Shown here: positions 1-8,196 of the stretch, piece after piece | Layout of the letters: every line of letters starts with the position of its first letter | How positions within the stretch are numbered: the stretch's first letter is position 1 | From: an uncultured Eubacteriales bacterium | GTDB lineage: Bacteria > Bacillota > Clostridia > Oscillospirales > Oscillospiraceae | Reading direction: 5' to 3' | Assembly (NCBI GenBank): GCA_900545495.1 | Contig: UQZJ01000001.1 | Span: forward strand, 62,001 to 126,000 | DNA: 64,000 nucleotides | Notes under the pieces: generated by a model | The model's input: the letters and a program-made list of their open reading frames with translations, nothing else | Database searches by the model: none | What the model was told of the DNA's origin: nothing | Position numbers and translations under genes: made by a program

Positions 1-1
1 G

Positions 2-409
2 CTGACCCCCGCCGCCGTGACGCTAACCGCTGAGGAGTACGGCGCGGTGCTGGAGTCGCTGGACGTGCTGGCGGGCTACGGCTTTCTGTGCGAGGATTTC
101 GGGGACGGCGCCGTGCTGGTGCGGGAGATCCCCGACTACATACGGGCGGAGGACGCCGCCGCCACGCTGGAGGAGCTGGCGCGGAAGCTGCTTTTGCAGC
201 GGGCCGACCCCGCCGGTGCGCGGGACGAGCTGCTGCACACCATGGCGTGCAAATCCGCCATCAAAGCGGGTATGACCACCGACGCCGCCGAGCTGGCGGC
301 GCTGGTGCGGCAGGTGCAGTCCGGCGCCGTCCGGTACTGCCCCCACGGCAGACCCGTGGCGGTGCAGCTGCGGAAATACGAGGTGGAGAAGATGTTCAAG
401 CGGGCGTGA
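2..409 (+). CDS. mutL: DNA mismatch repair protein MutL, C-terminal part
   Basis: The reading frame is open from the first bases, so the gene starts upstream of the window. About 135 residues of the C-terminal dimerisation/endonuclease domain remain. The diagnostic pieces are an ACKSAIKAG helix and the late CPHGRPV motif, which in MutL proteins with endonuclease activity is a metal-binding element. MutL couples MutS mismatch recognition to strand nicking. The next genes are miaA (26 bases on) and hfq, the widespread mutL-miaA-hfq order, which supports the assignment. The N-terminal ATPase domain cannot be seen here. Confidence 0.9.
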   Translation: MTPAAVTLTAEEYGAVLESLDVLAGYGFLCEDFGDGAVLVREIPDYIRAEDAAATLEELARKLLLQRADPAGARDELLHTMACKSAIKAGMTTDAAELAALVRQVQSGAVRYCPHGRPVAVQLRKYEVEKMFKRA

Positions 410-435
410 CCCCTTGACGCACAGGAGGTGAAGCA

Positions 436-1380
436 ATGGCGCAGCGGGTGGTCTGCGTGGTAGGCCCTACCGCGTCGGGCAAGACAAAAATGGGCGTGGC
501 GCTGGCCAAGCGCTTCAACGGTGAGGTGGTGTCCGTGGACTCCATGCAGATCTACCGGGGCATGGCCATCGGCACCGCCGCTCCCACCACCGAGGAGATG
601 GAGGGCATTCCCCACCACATGATCGGCGTGGCCGACCCGGCGGAGAGCTGGTCGGTGTCCCGCTTCACCCAGGAGGCCGACCGGTGCATACAGGATATCC
701 TCTGCCGGGGAAAACTGCCCATTCTGGTGGGCGGCACCGGCCTGTATCTGGATGCGCTGATACGGGGCAATACCTTTGCCGCCGGACAGCAGGGCGGCGC
801 GGTGCGCCGGGAATTGCAGGCGCGGCTGGCGCAGGAGGGTGCGGCGGCGCTGCTGGCGGAGCTGGCGGCGGTCGACCCGGAGACGGCGGCGCGGCTGCAC
901 CTCCGGGATGAAAAGCGCATCCTCCGGGCGCTGGAGGTCTACCGGGAGACGGGCGAGACCATCAGCGAGCATGACCGGAAAAGCCGGGAGACGCCTGACC
1001 GCTACGACGCCCTGTACATTGGACTGAGCTTCCGTGACCGGCAGGATCTGCGCGAGCGCATCGACCGACGGGTGGACGTCATGGTGGAGCAGGGACTTCT
1101 GGATGAGGTACAGGCGCTGCTGGGCAGCGGTCTGCCTCGGGACGCCACGGCCCTGCAGGCCATCGGCTTCAAGCAGTTTCTGGCGGTGGCCGACGGGACG
1201 GCCGCCGTGACCGATGCCGTGGAGGAGGTCAAGCTCCGCTCCCGGCAGTACGCCAAGCGGCAGCTGACATGGCTGCGGCGCAACCCGGATATCCACTGGA
1301 TCCTGTGGGAAAAAGAGCCTGATTTTCCGCAGGCTCTCCAAAATGCGACAGAATTCCTCACCGCCGCCGGCGTATGCTGA
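436..1380 (+). CDS. miaA: tRNA dimethylallyltransferase MiaA
   Basis: This 314-residue protein transfers a dimethylallyl group to N6 of A37 in tRNAs that read codons starting with U, the first step to (ms2)i6A. It has the family's P-loop near the N-terminus (GPTASGKT, residues 10-17), the DSMQIYRG substrate segment near residue 35 and the VGGTGLY motif near residue 97. Length is normal for bacterial MiaA. An AGGAGGTGAAGCA ribosome site precedes the ATG. It lies between mutL and hfq, its usual place, and is probably cotranscribed with both. Confidence 0.96.
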   Translation: MAQRVVCVVGPTASGKTKMGVALAKRFNGEVVSVDSMQIYRGMAIGTAAPTTEEMEGIPHHMIGVADPAESWSVSRFTQEADRCIQDILCRGKLPILVGGTGLYLDALIRGNTFAAGQQGGAVRRELQARLAQEGAAALLAELAAVDPETAARLHLRDEKRILRALEVYRETGETISEHDRKSRETPDRYDALYIGLSFRDRQDLRERIDRRVDVMVEQGLLDEVQALLGSGLPRDATALQAIGFKQFLAVADGTAAVTDAVEEVKLRSRQYAKRQLTWLRRNPDIHWILWEKEPDFPQALQNATEFLTAAGVC

Positions 1381-1438
1381 GAGCGGCGGACGGAGGACAG
1401 GCCTATCGTCCGCACACAGACATAAAGGAGCAGACGAT

Positions 1439-1678
1439 ATGCAAAAGACAAACAATCTTCAGGAGATCTTCCTCACCCGCGCCCGGAAGCAGAGCATTCC
1501 CGTGACCATCTTTCTGGTCAACGGCTTTCAGCTGCGGGGCGTCATCGCCGGCTTTGACTGCTTTGTGGTCATTCTGGACTCCGAGGGAAAGCAGCAGGTC
1601 ATCTACAAGCACGCCATCTCCACCATTGCGCCGCTGCGGCCGGTGGAGCTGCGGGAGGACGAGACGCCGGAGGCGTAA
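1439..1678 (+). CDS. hfq: RNA chaperone Hfq
   Basis: A 79-residue Sm-like protein. The Sm1 strand region ([15 protein letters not shown]) and the Sm2 YKHAIS motif are both clear, so the hexameric RNA-binding ring is expected. Hfq pairs small RNAs with mRNAs; its importance in Gram-positives varies. The start was placed at the ATG behind AAAGGAG (1424-1430), because the longer in-frame extension would overlap miaA and has no ribosome site. The gene sits 58 bases after miaA in the classical miaA-hfq arrangement. Confidence 0.95.
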   Translation: MQKTNNLQEIFLTRARKQSIPVTIFLVNGFQLRGVIAGFDCFVVILDSEGKQQVIYKHAISTIAPLRPVELREDETPEA

Positions 1679-1723
1679 GCCTCCGGGCGCGCAGGACGGA
1701 CATAGAACGCAAAGGAACACACC

Positions 1724-2932
1724 ATGAAAAAGACATCCCCTCTCATGAAAATACTGCCCATCGCCGTGCTGGCGGCGGTGCTGGTCTATTTCGCCATGCA
1801 GCTGTACAACTACCTGTCTGACCCGGTGAACACCACGCTGGTGGTGGCGGGACAGGCGGAGGACACCATCGCCCTCAACGGCTGGCTGCTGCGGGACGAG
1901 GAGGTGCTGCCCGCCCAGAACGGCACCCTCAGCCGGGTGCGGCAGGAGGGCGAGCGGGTCGGCGTGGGGCAGGTGCTGGCCCGGGTCTACGCCAATGACG
2001 GCGCTTTGCAGACCGTCAGCCAGATCGAGACGCTGGAGCTGCAGCTCCAGCAGCTTCAGTTCGCCCTGACGTCCTACCTGAACCCGGACGCGGCGCTGAA
2101 GCTGGATACCTCCATCACCGGCGATATCCTGACGCTGCGGCAGTCGCTGACCGGCGGCGACTACACCGCCGCGGAGGGCGATATCGCCCCGCTGAAGGCC
2201 GCTGTGCTCAAGCGGGACCACTCTTACGCCTCGCAGGAGGAGATCCAGACGGAGATCAAGTCGGTGGAGGGGCAGATCAAGTCGCTGGAAGCCTCCCTCT
2301 CCGGCACCACCGTCACCGCCCGCGCGTCGGGAACATATTCCGCCGTCTGCGACGGGTACGAGACGGTGCTGACCAAGGCGTTTCTGGAGGACGTGACGCC
2401 GGGAAAGCTGGCGCGGCTCCGCCCCGTTGACGAGCAGAGCAACATGGGCAAGCTCATCTACGGCGACACATGGTACTATGTGGTGACGCTGCCGGAGGAG
2501 CAGGCGAGCTATCTCAAGTCCCAAGGTGCCGTGACACTGCGGTTTGCCAAGGGCTTTGACCAGAACATCCGGATGCAGGTGGTATCCGTGTCCGCGCCGG
2601 AGGACGGTCAGGCGGCGGTGACGCTGTCCTGCCGGAAGTATCTGGCGCAGACCACGCTGCTGCGGCATCAGGCGGCGGACGTGATCCTGCGCACCTACGA
2701 GGGGCTGCGGGTGCCGTCCAACGCCCTGCGGGTCAGCGAGGAGGGCGTCACCGGCGTCTACTGCGTAGACGGCAGCACCGCCGCCTTCCGCCCTGTGACC
2801 GTGCTGTATCAGGGACAGGGGTACGCGCTGGTGCGCGCCGCCGACGGGGCGTCCGACACCCAGACGCTGCGGGTCGGCGATGAGGTCATCGCCACGGCCG
2901 GTGCGCTCAGCGATGGAAAGGGCATACGATAA
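1724..2932 (+). CDS. HlyD-like membrane protein in the division cluster
   Basis: This 402-residue protein has one N-terminal membrane anchor (about residues 9-25) and then an extracytoplasmic part built like a membrane-fusion protein: a barrel-sandwich half motif near residues 65-90, a helical section rich in Gln, Leu and Glu (about 95-190), the second half motif near 190-215, and a beta-rich C-terminus. No partner transporter is nearby. It is instead followed by yggS, sepF and divIVA, a neighbourhood concerned with division and envelope growth. A transport role cannot be claimed from context; a structural or division-linked role is a guess. Confidence 0.7.
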   Translation: MKKTSPLMKILPIAVLAAVLVYFAMQLYNYLSDPVNTTLVVAGQAEDTIALNGWLLRDEEVLPAQNGTLSRVRQEGERVGVGQVLARVYANDGALQTVSQIETLELQLQQLQFALTSYLNPDAALKLDTSITGDILTLRQSLTGGDYTAAEGDIAPLKAAVLKRDHSYASQEEIQTEIKSVEGQIKSLEASLSGTTVTARASGTYSAVCDGYETVLTKAFLEDVTPGKLARLRPVDEQSNMGKLIYGDTWYYVVTLPEEQASYLKSQGAVTLRFAKGFDQNIRMQVVSVSAPEDGQAAVTLSCRKYLAQTTLLRHQAADVILRTYEGLRVPSNALRVSEEGVTGVYCVDGSTAAFRPVTVLYQGQGYALVRAADGASDTQTLRVGDEVIATAGALSDGKGIR

Positions 2933-2975
2933 CGGACGACGATCCGGTCAGAAATACAAAGAGGAGGAACTTCTC

Positions 2976-3671
2976 ATGTCTATTGCGGAGAATATTGCGG
3001 CGGTACGCCGCGAGATCGACGAGGCAGCCCGGGAAACCGGCCGCACCGGTGGGGACATCACGCTGGTGGGCGCCAGCAAGATGAACGACGACGACGCCTG
3101 TCAGGAGGCCATCCGCGGCGGCATCGACGCGCTGGGTGAAAACCGCGTGCAGGAGATGACCGCCAAGCTGGCGGAAAACGGCTACGACGGCGCACCGCTG
3201 CACTTTATCGGCCATTTGCAGCGCAACAAGGTCAAGCAGGTGGTGGGCAAGGCCGCCCTCATCCAGTCCGTCGGCTCTCTGGAGCTGCTGGAGGAGATCG
3301 AAAAGCAGGCGGACAAGCTGGGGATCGTGCAGGATATCCTGCTGGAGGTGAACATCGGCGGCGAGGCTGCCAAGAGCGGCTTTGCGCCGGAGGCGGTGGC
3401 TGAGGCCGCCTCCCACGCCAAGGAGCTGGCCCATGTGCGGGTGCGGGGTCTGATGACCATCCCCCCTGCCAGCGCCACGCAGGCGGAAAATATGGTATAT
3501 TTTCAAAAAGTACACGCGCTATATGTTGACATAAATCAAAAAATGTACGATAATAAATTAGATTATCTATCCATGGGCATGAGCGGCGACTTCGCCGATG
3601 CCATCCGCGCGGGCAGCAACATGGTCCGCGTGGGTACTGCCATTTTTGGCGCCAGAGACTATACAAAATAA
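2976..3671 (+). CDS. YggS-family pyridoxal phosphate homeostasis protein
   Basis: A 231-residue single-domain PLP protein with an alanine-racemase-like TIM-barrel fold (PLPHP/YggS family), which buffers free PLP and is not thought to be a racemase. Visible motifs are LVGASKMN (PLP lysine, near residue 35), HFIGHLQRNKV and the C-terminal LSMGMSGDFADAI phosphate-binding segment followed by VRVGTAIFGAR. The start was chosen at the ATG behind GAGGAGG (2961-2967). A longer in-frame extension overlaps the previous gene. It precedes sepF, as in many Firmicutes and Actinobacteria. Confidence 0.93.
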   Translation: MSIAENIAAVRREIDEAARETGRTGGDITLVGASKMNDDDACQEAIRGGIDALGENRVQEMTAKLAENGYDGAPLHFIGHLQRNKVKQVVGKAALIQSVGSLELLEEIEKQADKLGIVQDILLEVNIGGEAAKSGFAPEAVAEAASHAKELAHVRVRGLMTIPPASATQAENMVYFQKVHALYVDINQKMYDNKLDYLSMGMSGDFADAIRAGSNMVRVGTAIFGARDYTK

Positions 3672-3689
3672 CGCGGGAGGTATTTTTCG

Positions 3690-4154
3690 ATGGGCTTCAT
3701 GGACGAACTGAAAAAGATCATTCATCCCTACGATGACGAGGATTACGATTACGAGGACGATTTTGAGGAGCCTTCCAGAGACTCCCGTTCTCCCTTCGAT
3801 GACCGCAAGGAGGATCGCCGCAGCGAGGAGCGGCGCGCCGATGACCGCCACAACAAGGTGGTGAACATCCACGCCACCACCCAGCTGAAGGTGGTGCTGG
3901 TGAAGCCGGAGCGCTTCGAGAACGCCTCCGAGATCGCCGATCACCTGAAGGAGAAGCGGACGGTGGTGCTGAATCTGGAGTCCACCAACAAGGACGTGGC
4001 GCGGCGGCTCATCGACTTCCTGTCCGGCGTGGCCTATGCCGGCGAGGGGAAGATCAAGAAGGTGGCCGCCAACACCTACATCATCACACCGTACTCTGTG
4101 GACATTATGGGCGACCTCATTGACGAGCTGGAAAACAACGGACTGTACCTGTAA
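3690..4154 (+). CDS. sepF: Cell division protein SepF
   Basis: A 154-residue protein with the SepF layout: an N-terminal amphipathic membrane-targeting helix (MGFMDELKKII), a highly charged Asp/Glu/Arg linker (about residues 14-55) and a C-terminal globular domain from VVNIHATTQLKVVLVKP to the end. SepF tethers FtsZ to the membrane and shapes the septum in Gram-positive bacteria. It lies 18 bases after yggS and 37 bases before divIVA, the standard gene order. A GGGAGG ribosome site precedes the ATG. Confidence 0.96.
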   Translation: MGFMDELKKIIHPYDDEDYDYEDDFEEPSRDSRSPFDDRKEDRRSEERRADDRHNKVVNIHATTQLKVVLVKPERFENASEIADHLKEKRTVVLNLESTNKDVARRLIDFLSGVAYAGEGKIKKVAANTYIITPYSVDIMGDLIDELENNGLYL

Positions 4155-4191
4155 GTACGGCGGATAAAGAAAGGGATCGGAGGGTTCATCC

Positions 4192-4872
4192 ATGTTTACA
4201 CCGCAGGAAGTTTCTGAGAAGGTATTCCCCAAGGCGTCGTTCGGCGGCGGCTACAGCATGAGTGTTGTGGACGAGTTTCTGGACGCGCTGACGGAGGATT
4301 ATTCCACACTGTTTAAGGAAAACGTCACGCTGAAGGCCAAGCTGAAGGTACTGGCGGAGAAGGTGGAGGAGTATCGCTCCACCGAGGATGCCATGCGTCA
4401 GACGCTGCTGACCGCTCAGAAGATGGCCGCCAAGCTGGTACAGGAGGCGCAGTCCGAAAAGGACACGATGCTGGCGGAGGCCAGAGCGGAGGCGGCGCAG
4501 GAGGTGGCGCGGCTGGCCGATGAAACAAAGGCCGCCGAGCAGAAGCTGGCCATGGCGCAGGAGAAGCTGGCGGACTTCATCCGCCGCAGCGACGAGCTGT
4601 GTCAGGCGCAGTCCGCCTTTTTGCAGACGCTGCCGGAGCTGGAGCTTGTCCCGGCACAGCCGGCGGCGGATGCCGCGCCCTCCGACGCGGTGGTCAGCGG
4701 CATCGAGCAGGATATCCTGACCCAGTACGAGACGCAGGCGCCGCAGCAGGAGGCAGCGGACGGGGAGCATGACGCCAAGCTCCCGCCGGTGGACGGCAGC
4801 GCCGCCCCCAACGAATTTGCCTTTGATCTGGGCGAGCTGAAGTTCGGCCGGAACTACGGCGGCAAGGAATAA
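4192..4872 (+). CDS. divIVA: DivIVA-domain coiled-coil protein
   Basis: This 226-residue protein begins with a DivIVA lipid-binding domain (MFTPQEVSEKVFPKASFGGGYSMSVVDEFLD pattern, cited here by its first residues only) and continues as a long coiled coil rich in Ala, Glu, Lys and Gln (about 45-145). The tail is low-complexity and acidic. DivIVA proteins gather at negatively curved membrane and position division, wall synthesis or chromosome machinery. It follows sepF and is the last gene before a strong terminator. Confidence 0.92.
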   Translation: MFTPQEVSEKVFPKASFGGGYSMSVVDEFLDALTEDYSTLFKENVTLKAKLKVLAEKVEEYRSTEDAMRQTLLTAQKMAAKLVQEAQSEKDTMLAEARAEAAQEVARLADETKAAEQKLAMAQEKLADFIRRSDELCQAQSAFLQTLPELELVPAQPAADAAPSDAVVSGIEQDILTQYETQAPQQEAADGEHDAKLPPVDGSAAPNEFAFDLGELKFGRNYGGKE

Positions 4873-4885
4873 CCCGAAACCATCG

Positions 4886-4915
4886 AAAAGGCGGCCTCCC
4901 GGCCGCCTTTTTTCA
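4886..4915 (+). terminator. Intrinsic terminator after divIVA
   Basis: A perfect 11-bp stem (4886-4896 with 4901-4911) closes a TCCC loop and runs into a T tract. It ends the mutL-to-divIVA gene run. Confidence 0.9.
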
Positions 4916-4965
4916 AAGCGTGCGCCCCGCCGCCCCAGACAGGAAAAACAAGGAGGAGAGCAGAG

Positions 4966-5847
4966 ATGACGGAGAAGCCTATCATTGCGCTGCTGTACGA
5001 TTTTGACAAGACGCTGTGTACCACCGACATGGAGGATTACGCCTTTATCCCGGCGCTGGGCTACACCCCGGCGGAGTTCTGGAGCAAGGCCAACACCTTC
5101 GGCCGGGACAACCGGATGGACGGCCTGCTGGCCTATATGTACACCATGATCGAGGAGTGCCGCGCACAGGGTAAACGGCTGGACCGGGAGCTTCTGGTGC
5201 GCTGCGGCCACAACATCGAGCTGTTTCCCGGCGTGCGGGAGTGGTTTCGCCGCATCAACCAATTCGGCGAGACGCAGGGCGTGTCCATTGAGCACTATGT
5301 GATCTCCTCCGGCCTGCGGGAGATCATCGAGGGCAGCGGTATCGCCCACGAGTTCCGGGAGATATACGCCTGCGAGTTTTTCTACAACGCGGAGGGGCTG
5401 GCTACATGGCCCAAGCTGGACGTCAACTTCACCAACAAGACCCAGTTCGTCTACCGCATCAACAAGGGCGTACTGGACGTGTCCGACGATAAGACGCTGA
5501 ACGACTCCATGCCCGACGACAGCAAGCGCATCCCCTTCACCAACATGATCTACGTGGGCGACGGACTCTCCGACGTGCCGTGCATGAAGATGATGCGGGC
5601 CTACGGCGGGCAGGCCATTGCCGTGTACCAGTCCGGCAACCGCGCCGGTGTGGAGGATCTGCTGAGCAAGGGGCGGGTGGACTTCATCTTCCCCGCCGAC
5701 TACCGGGAGGGCCGCGGACTGGACAACACGGTGAAGAACATCATCCGCAAAATGGCCATCAGCGATGCGCTGGCCGCCGAAAATGTCCAGCAGCTCCAGA
5801 TGATCGGACGGGGCGACCTGCCGGAGCAGGTGGGCCTGTTCGAGTGA
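4966..5847 (+). CDS. HAD-superfamily phosphatase
   Basis: A 293-residue hydrolase of the haloacid dehalogenase superfamily, closest in pattern to phosphoserine-phosphatase-like enzymes. Motif I is YDFDKTL near residue 12 (nucleophile and acid/base Asp), motif II is VISSG near residue 111, the motif III lysine is probably in the NKTQF or RINKG segment, and motif IV is YVGDGLSDVPCM near residue 197. A helical cap lies between motifs I and II. The substrate cannot be told from sequence. It stands alone between two terminators. An AAGGAGGAG ribosome site lies before the ATG. Confidence 0.85.
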   Translation: MTEKPIIALLYDFDKTLCTTDMEDYAFIPALGYTPAEFWSKANTFGRDNRMDGLLAYMYTMIEECRAQGKRLDRELLVRCGHNIELFPGVREWFRRINQFGETQGVSIEHYVISSGLREIIEGSGIAHEFREIYACEFFYNAEGLATWPKLDVNFTNKTQFVYRINKGVLDVSDDKTLNDSMPDDSKRIPFTNMIYVGDGLSDVPCMKMMRAYGGQAIAVYQSGNRAGVEDLLSKGRVDFIFPADYREGRGLDNTVKNIIRKMAISDALAAENVQQLQMIGRGDLPEQVGLFE

Positions 5848-5864
5848 AACAGGCAACAGACCAG

Positions 5865-5902
5865 AAAAGCGTCCGCGCACACCGTGCGCGGGCGCTTTCT
5901 TG
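5865..5902 (+). terminator. Intrinsic terminator after the HAD phosphatase
   Basis: A 15-bp stem with one G-U pair (5866-5880 with 5884-5898) is followed by TTTCTT. It lies just beyond the stop codon of the HAD gene. Confidence 0.8.
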
Positions 5903-5990
5903 TCCTATGCAAACAGGTGGATGCCATCCACCGAGCGCAGGTGCGCTTTCAGGTCGTCCAGCAGCAGCTCCGCCGCCTCTCACGAAGCGA

Positions 5991-6029
5991 CAGGGTCGGA
6001 CACCCATGGTGTCCGACCCTGCCTTTGTT
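5991..6029 (+). terminator. Strong hairpin, probable second terminator
   Basis: A perfect 14-bp stem (5991-6004 with 6008-6021) and a CAT loop are followed on the + strand by CCTTTGTTTTC. The T-rich side is on the + strand, although it also lies just beyond the stop codon of the - strand dehydrogenase, where it could protect the mRNA end or block converging polymerase. Confidence 0.55.
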
Positions 6030-6032
6030 TTC

Positions 6033-7220
6033 TCACTGCATAACCTGCCGGATCACGCGGATAAACCGCGCCCGGTCATAGATCACCGGCACGGGGTAGG
6101 TGGGGTTGGCCTCCTTGGCCGCCCACGCCGCCATCTGCGGCAGATCTTCCTCCCGGATGCAGCTAAAGCCGGCGGGAATGCCCAGCCGGGCGTTCATGGC
6201 GAAGATCGCGTCGATAAAGGCGTTGGCCCTGTCCGCCTCGCTGTCACCGGACAGCCCCACCAGCTCTGCCAGACGTGCCAGCCGCCGGTGCGCCGCCGCG
6301 CCGTAGTCCCGCAGAACCACGGGCAGCAGCACTGCATTGGCAAGGCCGTGACCCACGCCGTACAGACCTCCCAGCGTGTGGGCGATGGCGTGGACGTTGC
6401 CCACGCCGGCGCGGGTGAAGGCCACGCCTGCCTGATAGGAGGCGGTGAGCAGCGCCTGCCGCGCCCCCACGTCGTCGCCGTGGGCGCAGGCGTGCTCCAG
6501 CGTGCGGAAGATGGTGACCACCGCCTCCTCCGCCATGGCATCCGTTTGATGGGTGCGGTAAAACCTGCCAATATATGCCTCCACCGCGTGGGTCAGGGCG
6601 TCCATGCCGGTCTCGGCGGTGGTGTGGGGCGGCAGGGACACGGTGAGCAGCGGATCCAGCACGGCGCAGCGGGGGATCAGGCACAGGTCGTTGATGGCAT
6701 ACTTGTGGTGATCCGCGCCGGTGACCACGGCGGCGATGGTGGTCTCCGAGCCGGTACCGGCGGTGGTTGGTACAGCGATAAAGGGCGGGATGGCGCGGCG
6801 CACCTTCAAGAGACCCGCCAGCTGCTCCGGCGCCTTGCCGGGGCGTACCACCAGCGCCGCGGCGGCCTTGGCGGTGTCCATGGGACTGCCGCCGCCCACC
6901 GCCACCAGACTGTCACAGTGCGCCTGCCGATACAGGGCGGCCGCCGCCTCCACGGTGGACACCGGCGGGTTGGGTTGTATGTCGGAGAACAGGGTATAGC
7001 CCTCCAGCCGGGACAGCATCTGCTGAAAGGCGGGGTCGGCGCACTGGCGGCGGCTGGCCACCACCAGCGGGCGGCGGGCGCCGTACCGGGTCAGCCGGGC
7101 GGGGATGTCCGCCAGACTGCCGGGACCGGTGATCGTCTCCGGCTGACGCCACGGCAGCAGCCGTGCGCCCAGACCGAACACACACTGATAGGCGCGGTAT
7201 CCAACATGGCGTAAATTCAC
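6033..7220 (-). CDS. Iron-containing alcohol dehydrogenase
   Basis: A 395-residue group III dehydrogenase that interconverts alcohols and aldehydes/ketones with NAD(P). The nucleotide-binding GGGSPMDTAK motif and PTTAGTGSE are present, as are the four metal ligands in DALTHAVEAY and HAIAHTLGGLYGVGHG (one Asp and three His). The GTG start at 7220 was chosen because AAAGGAGG lies just upstream; starting at the earlier in-frame ATG would add 18 residues unlike the family. It is separated from hpf by hpf's terminator. The physiological substrate is not evident. Confidence 0.92.
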   Translation of the reverse strand: MNLRHVGYRAYQCVFGLGARLLPWRQPETITGPGSLADIPARLTRYGARRPLVVASRRQCADPAFQQMLSRLEGYTLFSDIQPNPPVSTVEAAAALYRQAHCDSLVAVGGGSPMDTAKAAAALVVRPGKAPEQLAGLLKVRRAIPPFIAVPTTAGTGSETTIAAVVTGADHHKYAINDLCLIPRCAVLDPLLTVSLPPHTTAETGMDALTHAVEAYIGRFYRTHQTDAMAEEAVVTIFRTLEHACAHGDDVGARQALLTASYQAGVAFTRAGVGNVHAIAHTLGGLYGVGHGLANAVLLPVVLRDYGAAAHRRLARLAELVGLSGDSEADRANAFIDAIFAMNARLGIPAGFSCIREEDLPQMAAWAAKEANPTYPVPVIYDRARFIRVIRQVMQ

Positions 7221-7271
7221 GAAAAAGCCTCCTTTTATCGCTCTCCTTGCCCCGGAGCAGCGGCGCTCCCA

Positions 7272-7303
7272 CAAGAAAAAGGGGGCGGCTGCACCGCCCC
7301 CTT
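7272..7303 (-). terminator. Intrinsic terminator of hpf
   Basis: On the - strand a 10-bp GC-rich stem (7294-7303 with 7279-7288) is followed by TTTCTTGT. It lies right after the hpf stop codon. Confidence 0.9.
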
Positions 7304-7318
7304 GGGATCGTATATCGA

Positions 7319-7858
7319 TTACTCCGCCGTCTCGATCAGGCCGTAGCCGCCGTTATTGCGGTGGTACACCACGCAGATGGCGCTGTCCTCAATGCGGCGG
7401 AACACATAGAACGAGTGGCCCAGCAGGTTCATCTGCAAAATGGCCTCGTCGGTGCTCATGGGCTTGACGGCAAAGCGCTTGGTGCGGATGATGTCGAAGT
7501 CGTTGTCCTCCACTACGTCGAACTCAGCAGGAACGGAGGAGACCAGTGCGTCGGGCCGCAGGTTCTTGGCCAGCCGCGTCTTGTTCTTGCGGATACGGCG
7601 GTCGATGAAGCTGACAGCCTCGTCAATGGCGCCGCGCATATCGCCGTCGGGATCCTCCGTCTCCGCACGGAACAACGTGCCGTTGGTGCTGCGGATGGTC
7701 AGCTCCACCACACAGCGGTTCTTCTTCTCCACGGCAAAGGTCACAAAGGCGTCTGCCTCCTCCGGAAAATACTTGTCCAGCTTACTGATCTTCTTTTCCG
7801 CGTATTCCTTGATGGAGTCGTTGAGGGAGATCTTCTTGCAGGCGAATGTGAACTTCAT
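7319..7858 (-). CDS. hpf: Ribosome hibernation promoting factor, long form
   Basis: A 179-residue long-type HPF. The N-terminal S30AE/YfiA domain (about 1-100, with KKISKLDKYFPEEADAFV) binds the decoding region, and the C-terminal dimerisation domain (about 120-179, with RTKRFAVKPMSTDEAILQMNLLGHSFYVF) joins two 70S ribosomes into 100S particles. Both domains in one chain is the usual Firmicutes form. The start at MKFTF was chosen because GAAAGGAGCAAG precedes it; an in-frame extension of 11 residues has no ribosome site. A clear promoter lies at 7933-7961. Confidence 0.95.
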   Translation of the reverse strand: MKFTFACKKISLNDSIKEYAEKKISKLDKYFPEEADAFVTFAVEKKNRCVVELTIRSTNGTLFRAETEDPDGDMRGAIDEAVSFIDRRIRKNKTRLAKNLRPDALVSSVPAEFDVVEDNDFDIIRTKRFAVKPMSTDEAILQMNLLGHSFYVFRRIEDSAICVVYHRNNGGYGLIETAE

Positions 7859-7932
7859 AATACTTGCTCCTTTCGTCAGTGCGGTAAACACAGGGTAGGG
7901 TCGGGGAGCGGGTTCCCTTTATCCTTGTGTGC

Positions 7933-7961
7933 ATTATAGCAAATCGCAATACGTTTGAAAA
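7933..7961 (-). promoter_or_regulatory. Promoter of hpf
   Basis: On the - strand TTTTCA (7961-7956), a 17-base spacer and TATAAT (7938-7933), with the -10 preceded by TGC (extended -10). It lies 75 bases before the hpf start. Confidence 0.75.
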
Positions 7962-8062
7962 GCACTTTTGAGAGAATTTGTGAAAACTTCATAAAGAGTT
8001 TATCATTCAGACACATTCGACAGGCTGCCCTAAAAGTCGCGGTAAACCGGCAAAACCTCCTA

Positions 8063-8091
8063 TTTACACGGGGACAGGCGTGCTGTATGAT
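8063..8091 (+). promoter_or_regulatory. Promoter-like sequence in the hpf upstream gap
   Basis: TTTACA (8063-8068), a 17-base spacer and TATGAT (8086-8091) on the + strand. No + strand protein gene follows; a strong terminator does, 34 bases further on. The rest of the 338-base gap 7859-8196 holds the hpf promoter and two terminators. Confidence 0.5.
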
Positions 8092-8097
8092 GATAGA

Positions 8098-8157
8098 GGA
8101 AGCTTTCCAATATCCCACCCGCTTGGGCCGCTCTGCTTGCAGGGCGGCCCCTTTTTT
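8098..8157 (+). ncRNA. Candidate small RNA of about 60 nt
   Basis: This stretch begins where a transcript from the 8063-8091 promoter would start and ends at the T run of a terminator. It contains a small GGAA-GCT-TTCC hairpin and the 12-bp terminator stem, with no start codon preceded by a ribosome site. I see no resemblance to 6S, SRP or tmRNA. It is proposed only because promoter and terminator are paired with nothing else between them; transcription is not shown. Confidence 0.35.
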
Positions 8158-8158
8158 T
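8125..8158 (+). terminator. Strong + strand terminator in a gene gap
   Basis: A 12-bp stem (8125-8136 with 8139-8150, one G-U pair) followed by seven T on the + strand. The - strand side has no T run, so it should act on rightward transcripts, yet no rightward gene precedes it. Confidence 0.75.
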
Positions 8159-8160
8159 GT

Positions 8161-8190
8161 GAAAAAGAGAGACGGCGCATCGCCGTCCCT
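8161..8190 (-). terminator. Terminator of the radical SAM / Cys-tail unit
   Basis: On the - strand a GACGGCG/CGCCGTC stem with an ATG loop (8187-8171) runs into TCTCTTTTTC. It begins 10 bases after the stop codon of the Cys-tail protein. Confidence 0.8.
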
Positions 8191-8196
8191 CCTGTT

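Noticed and set aside
5881..7214. A long + strand frame crossing the dehydrogenase gene
   Set aside because: It is antisense to a dehydrogenase with intact metal-binding and cofactor motifs.
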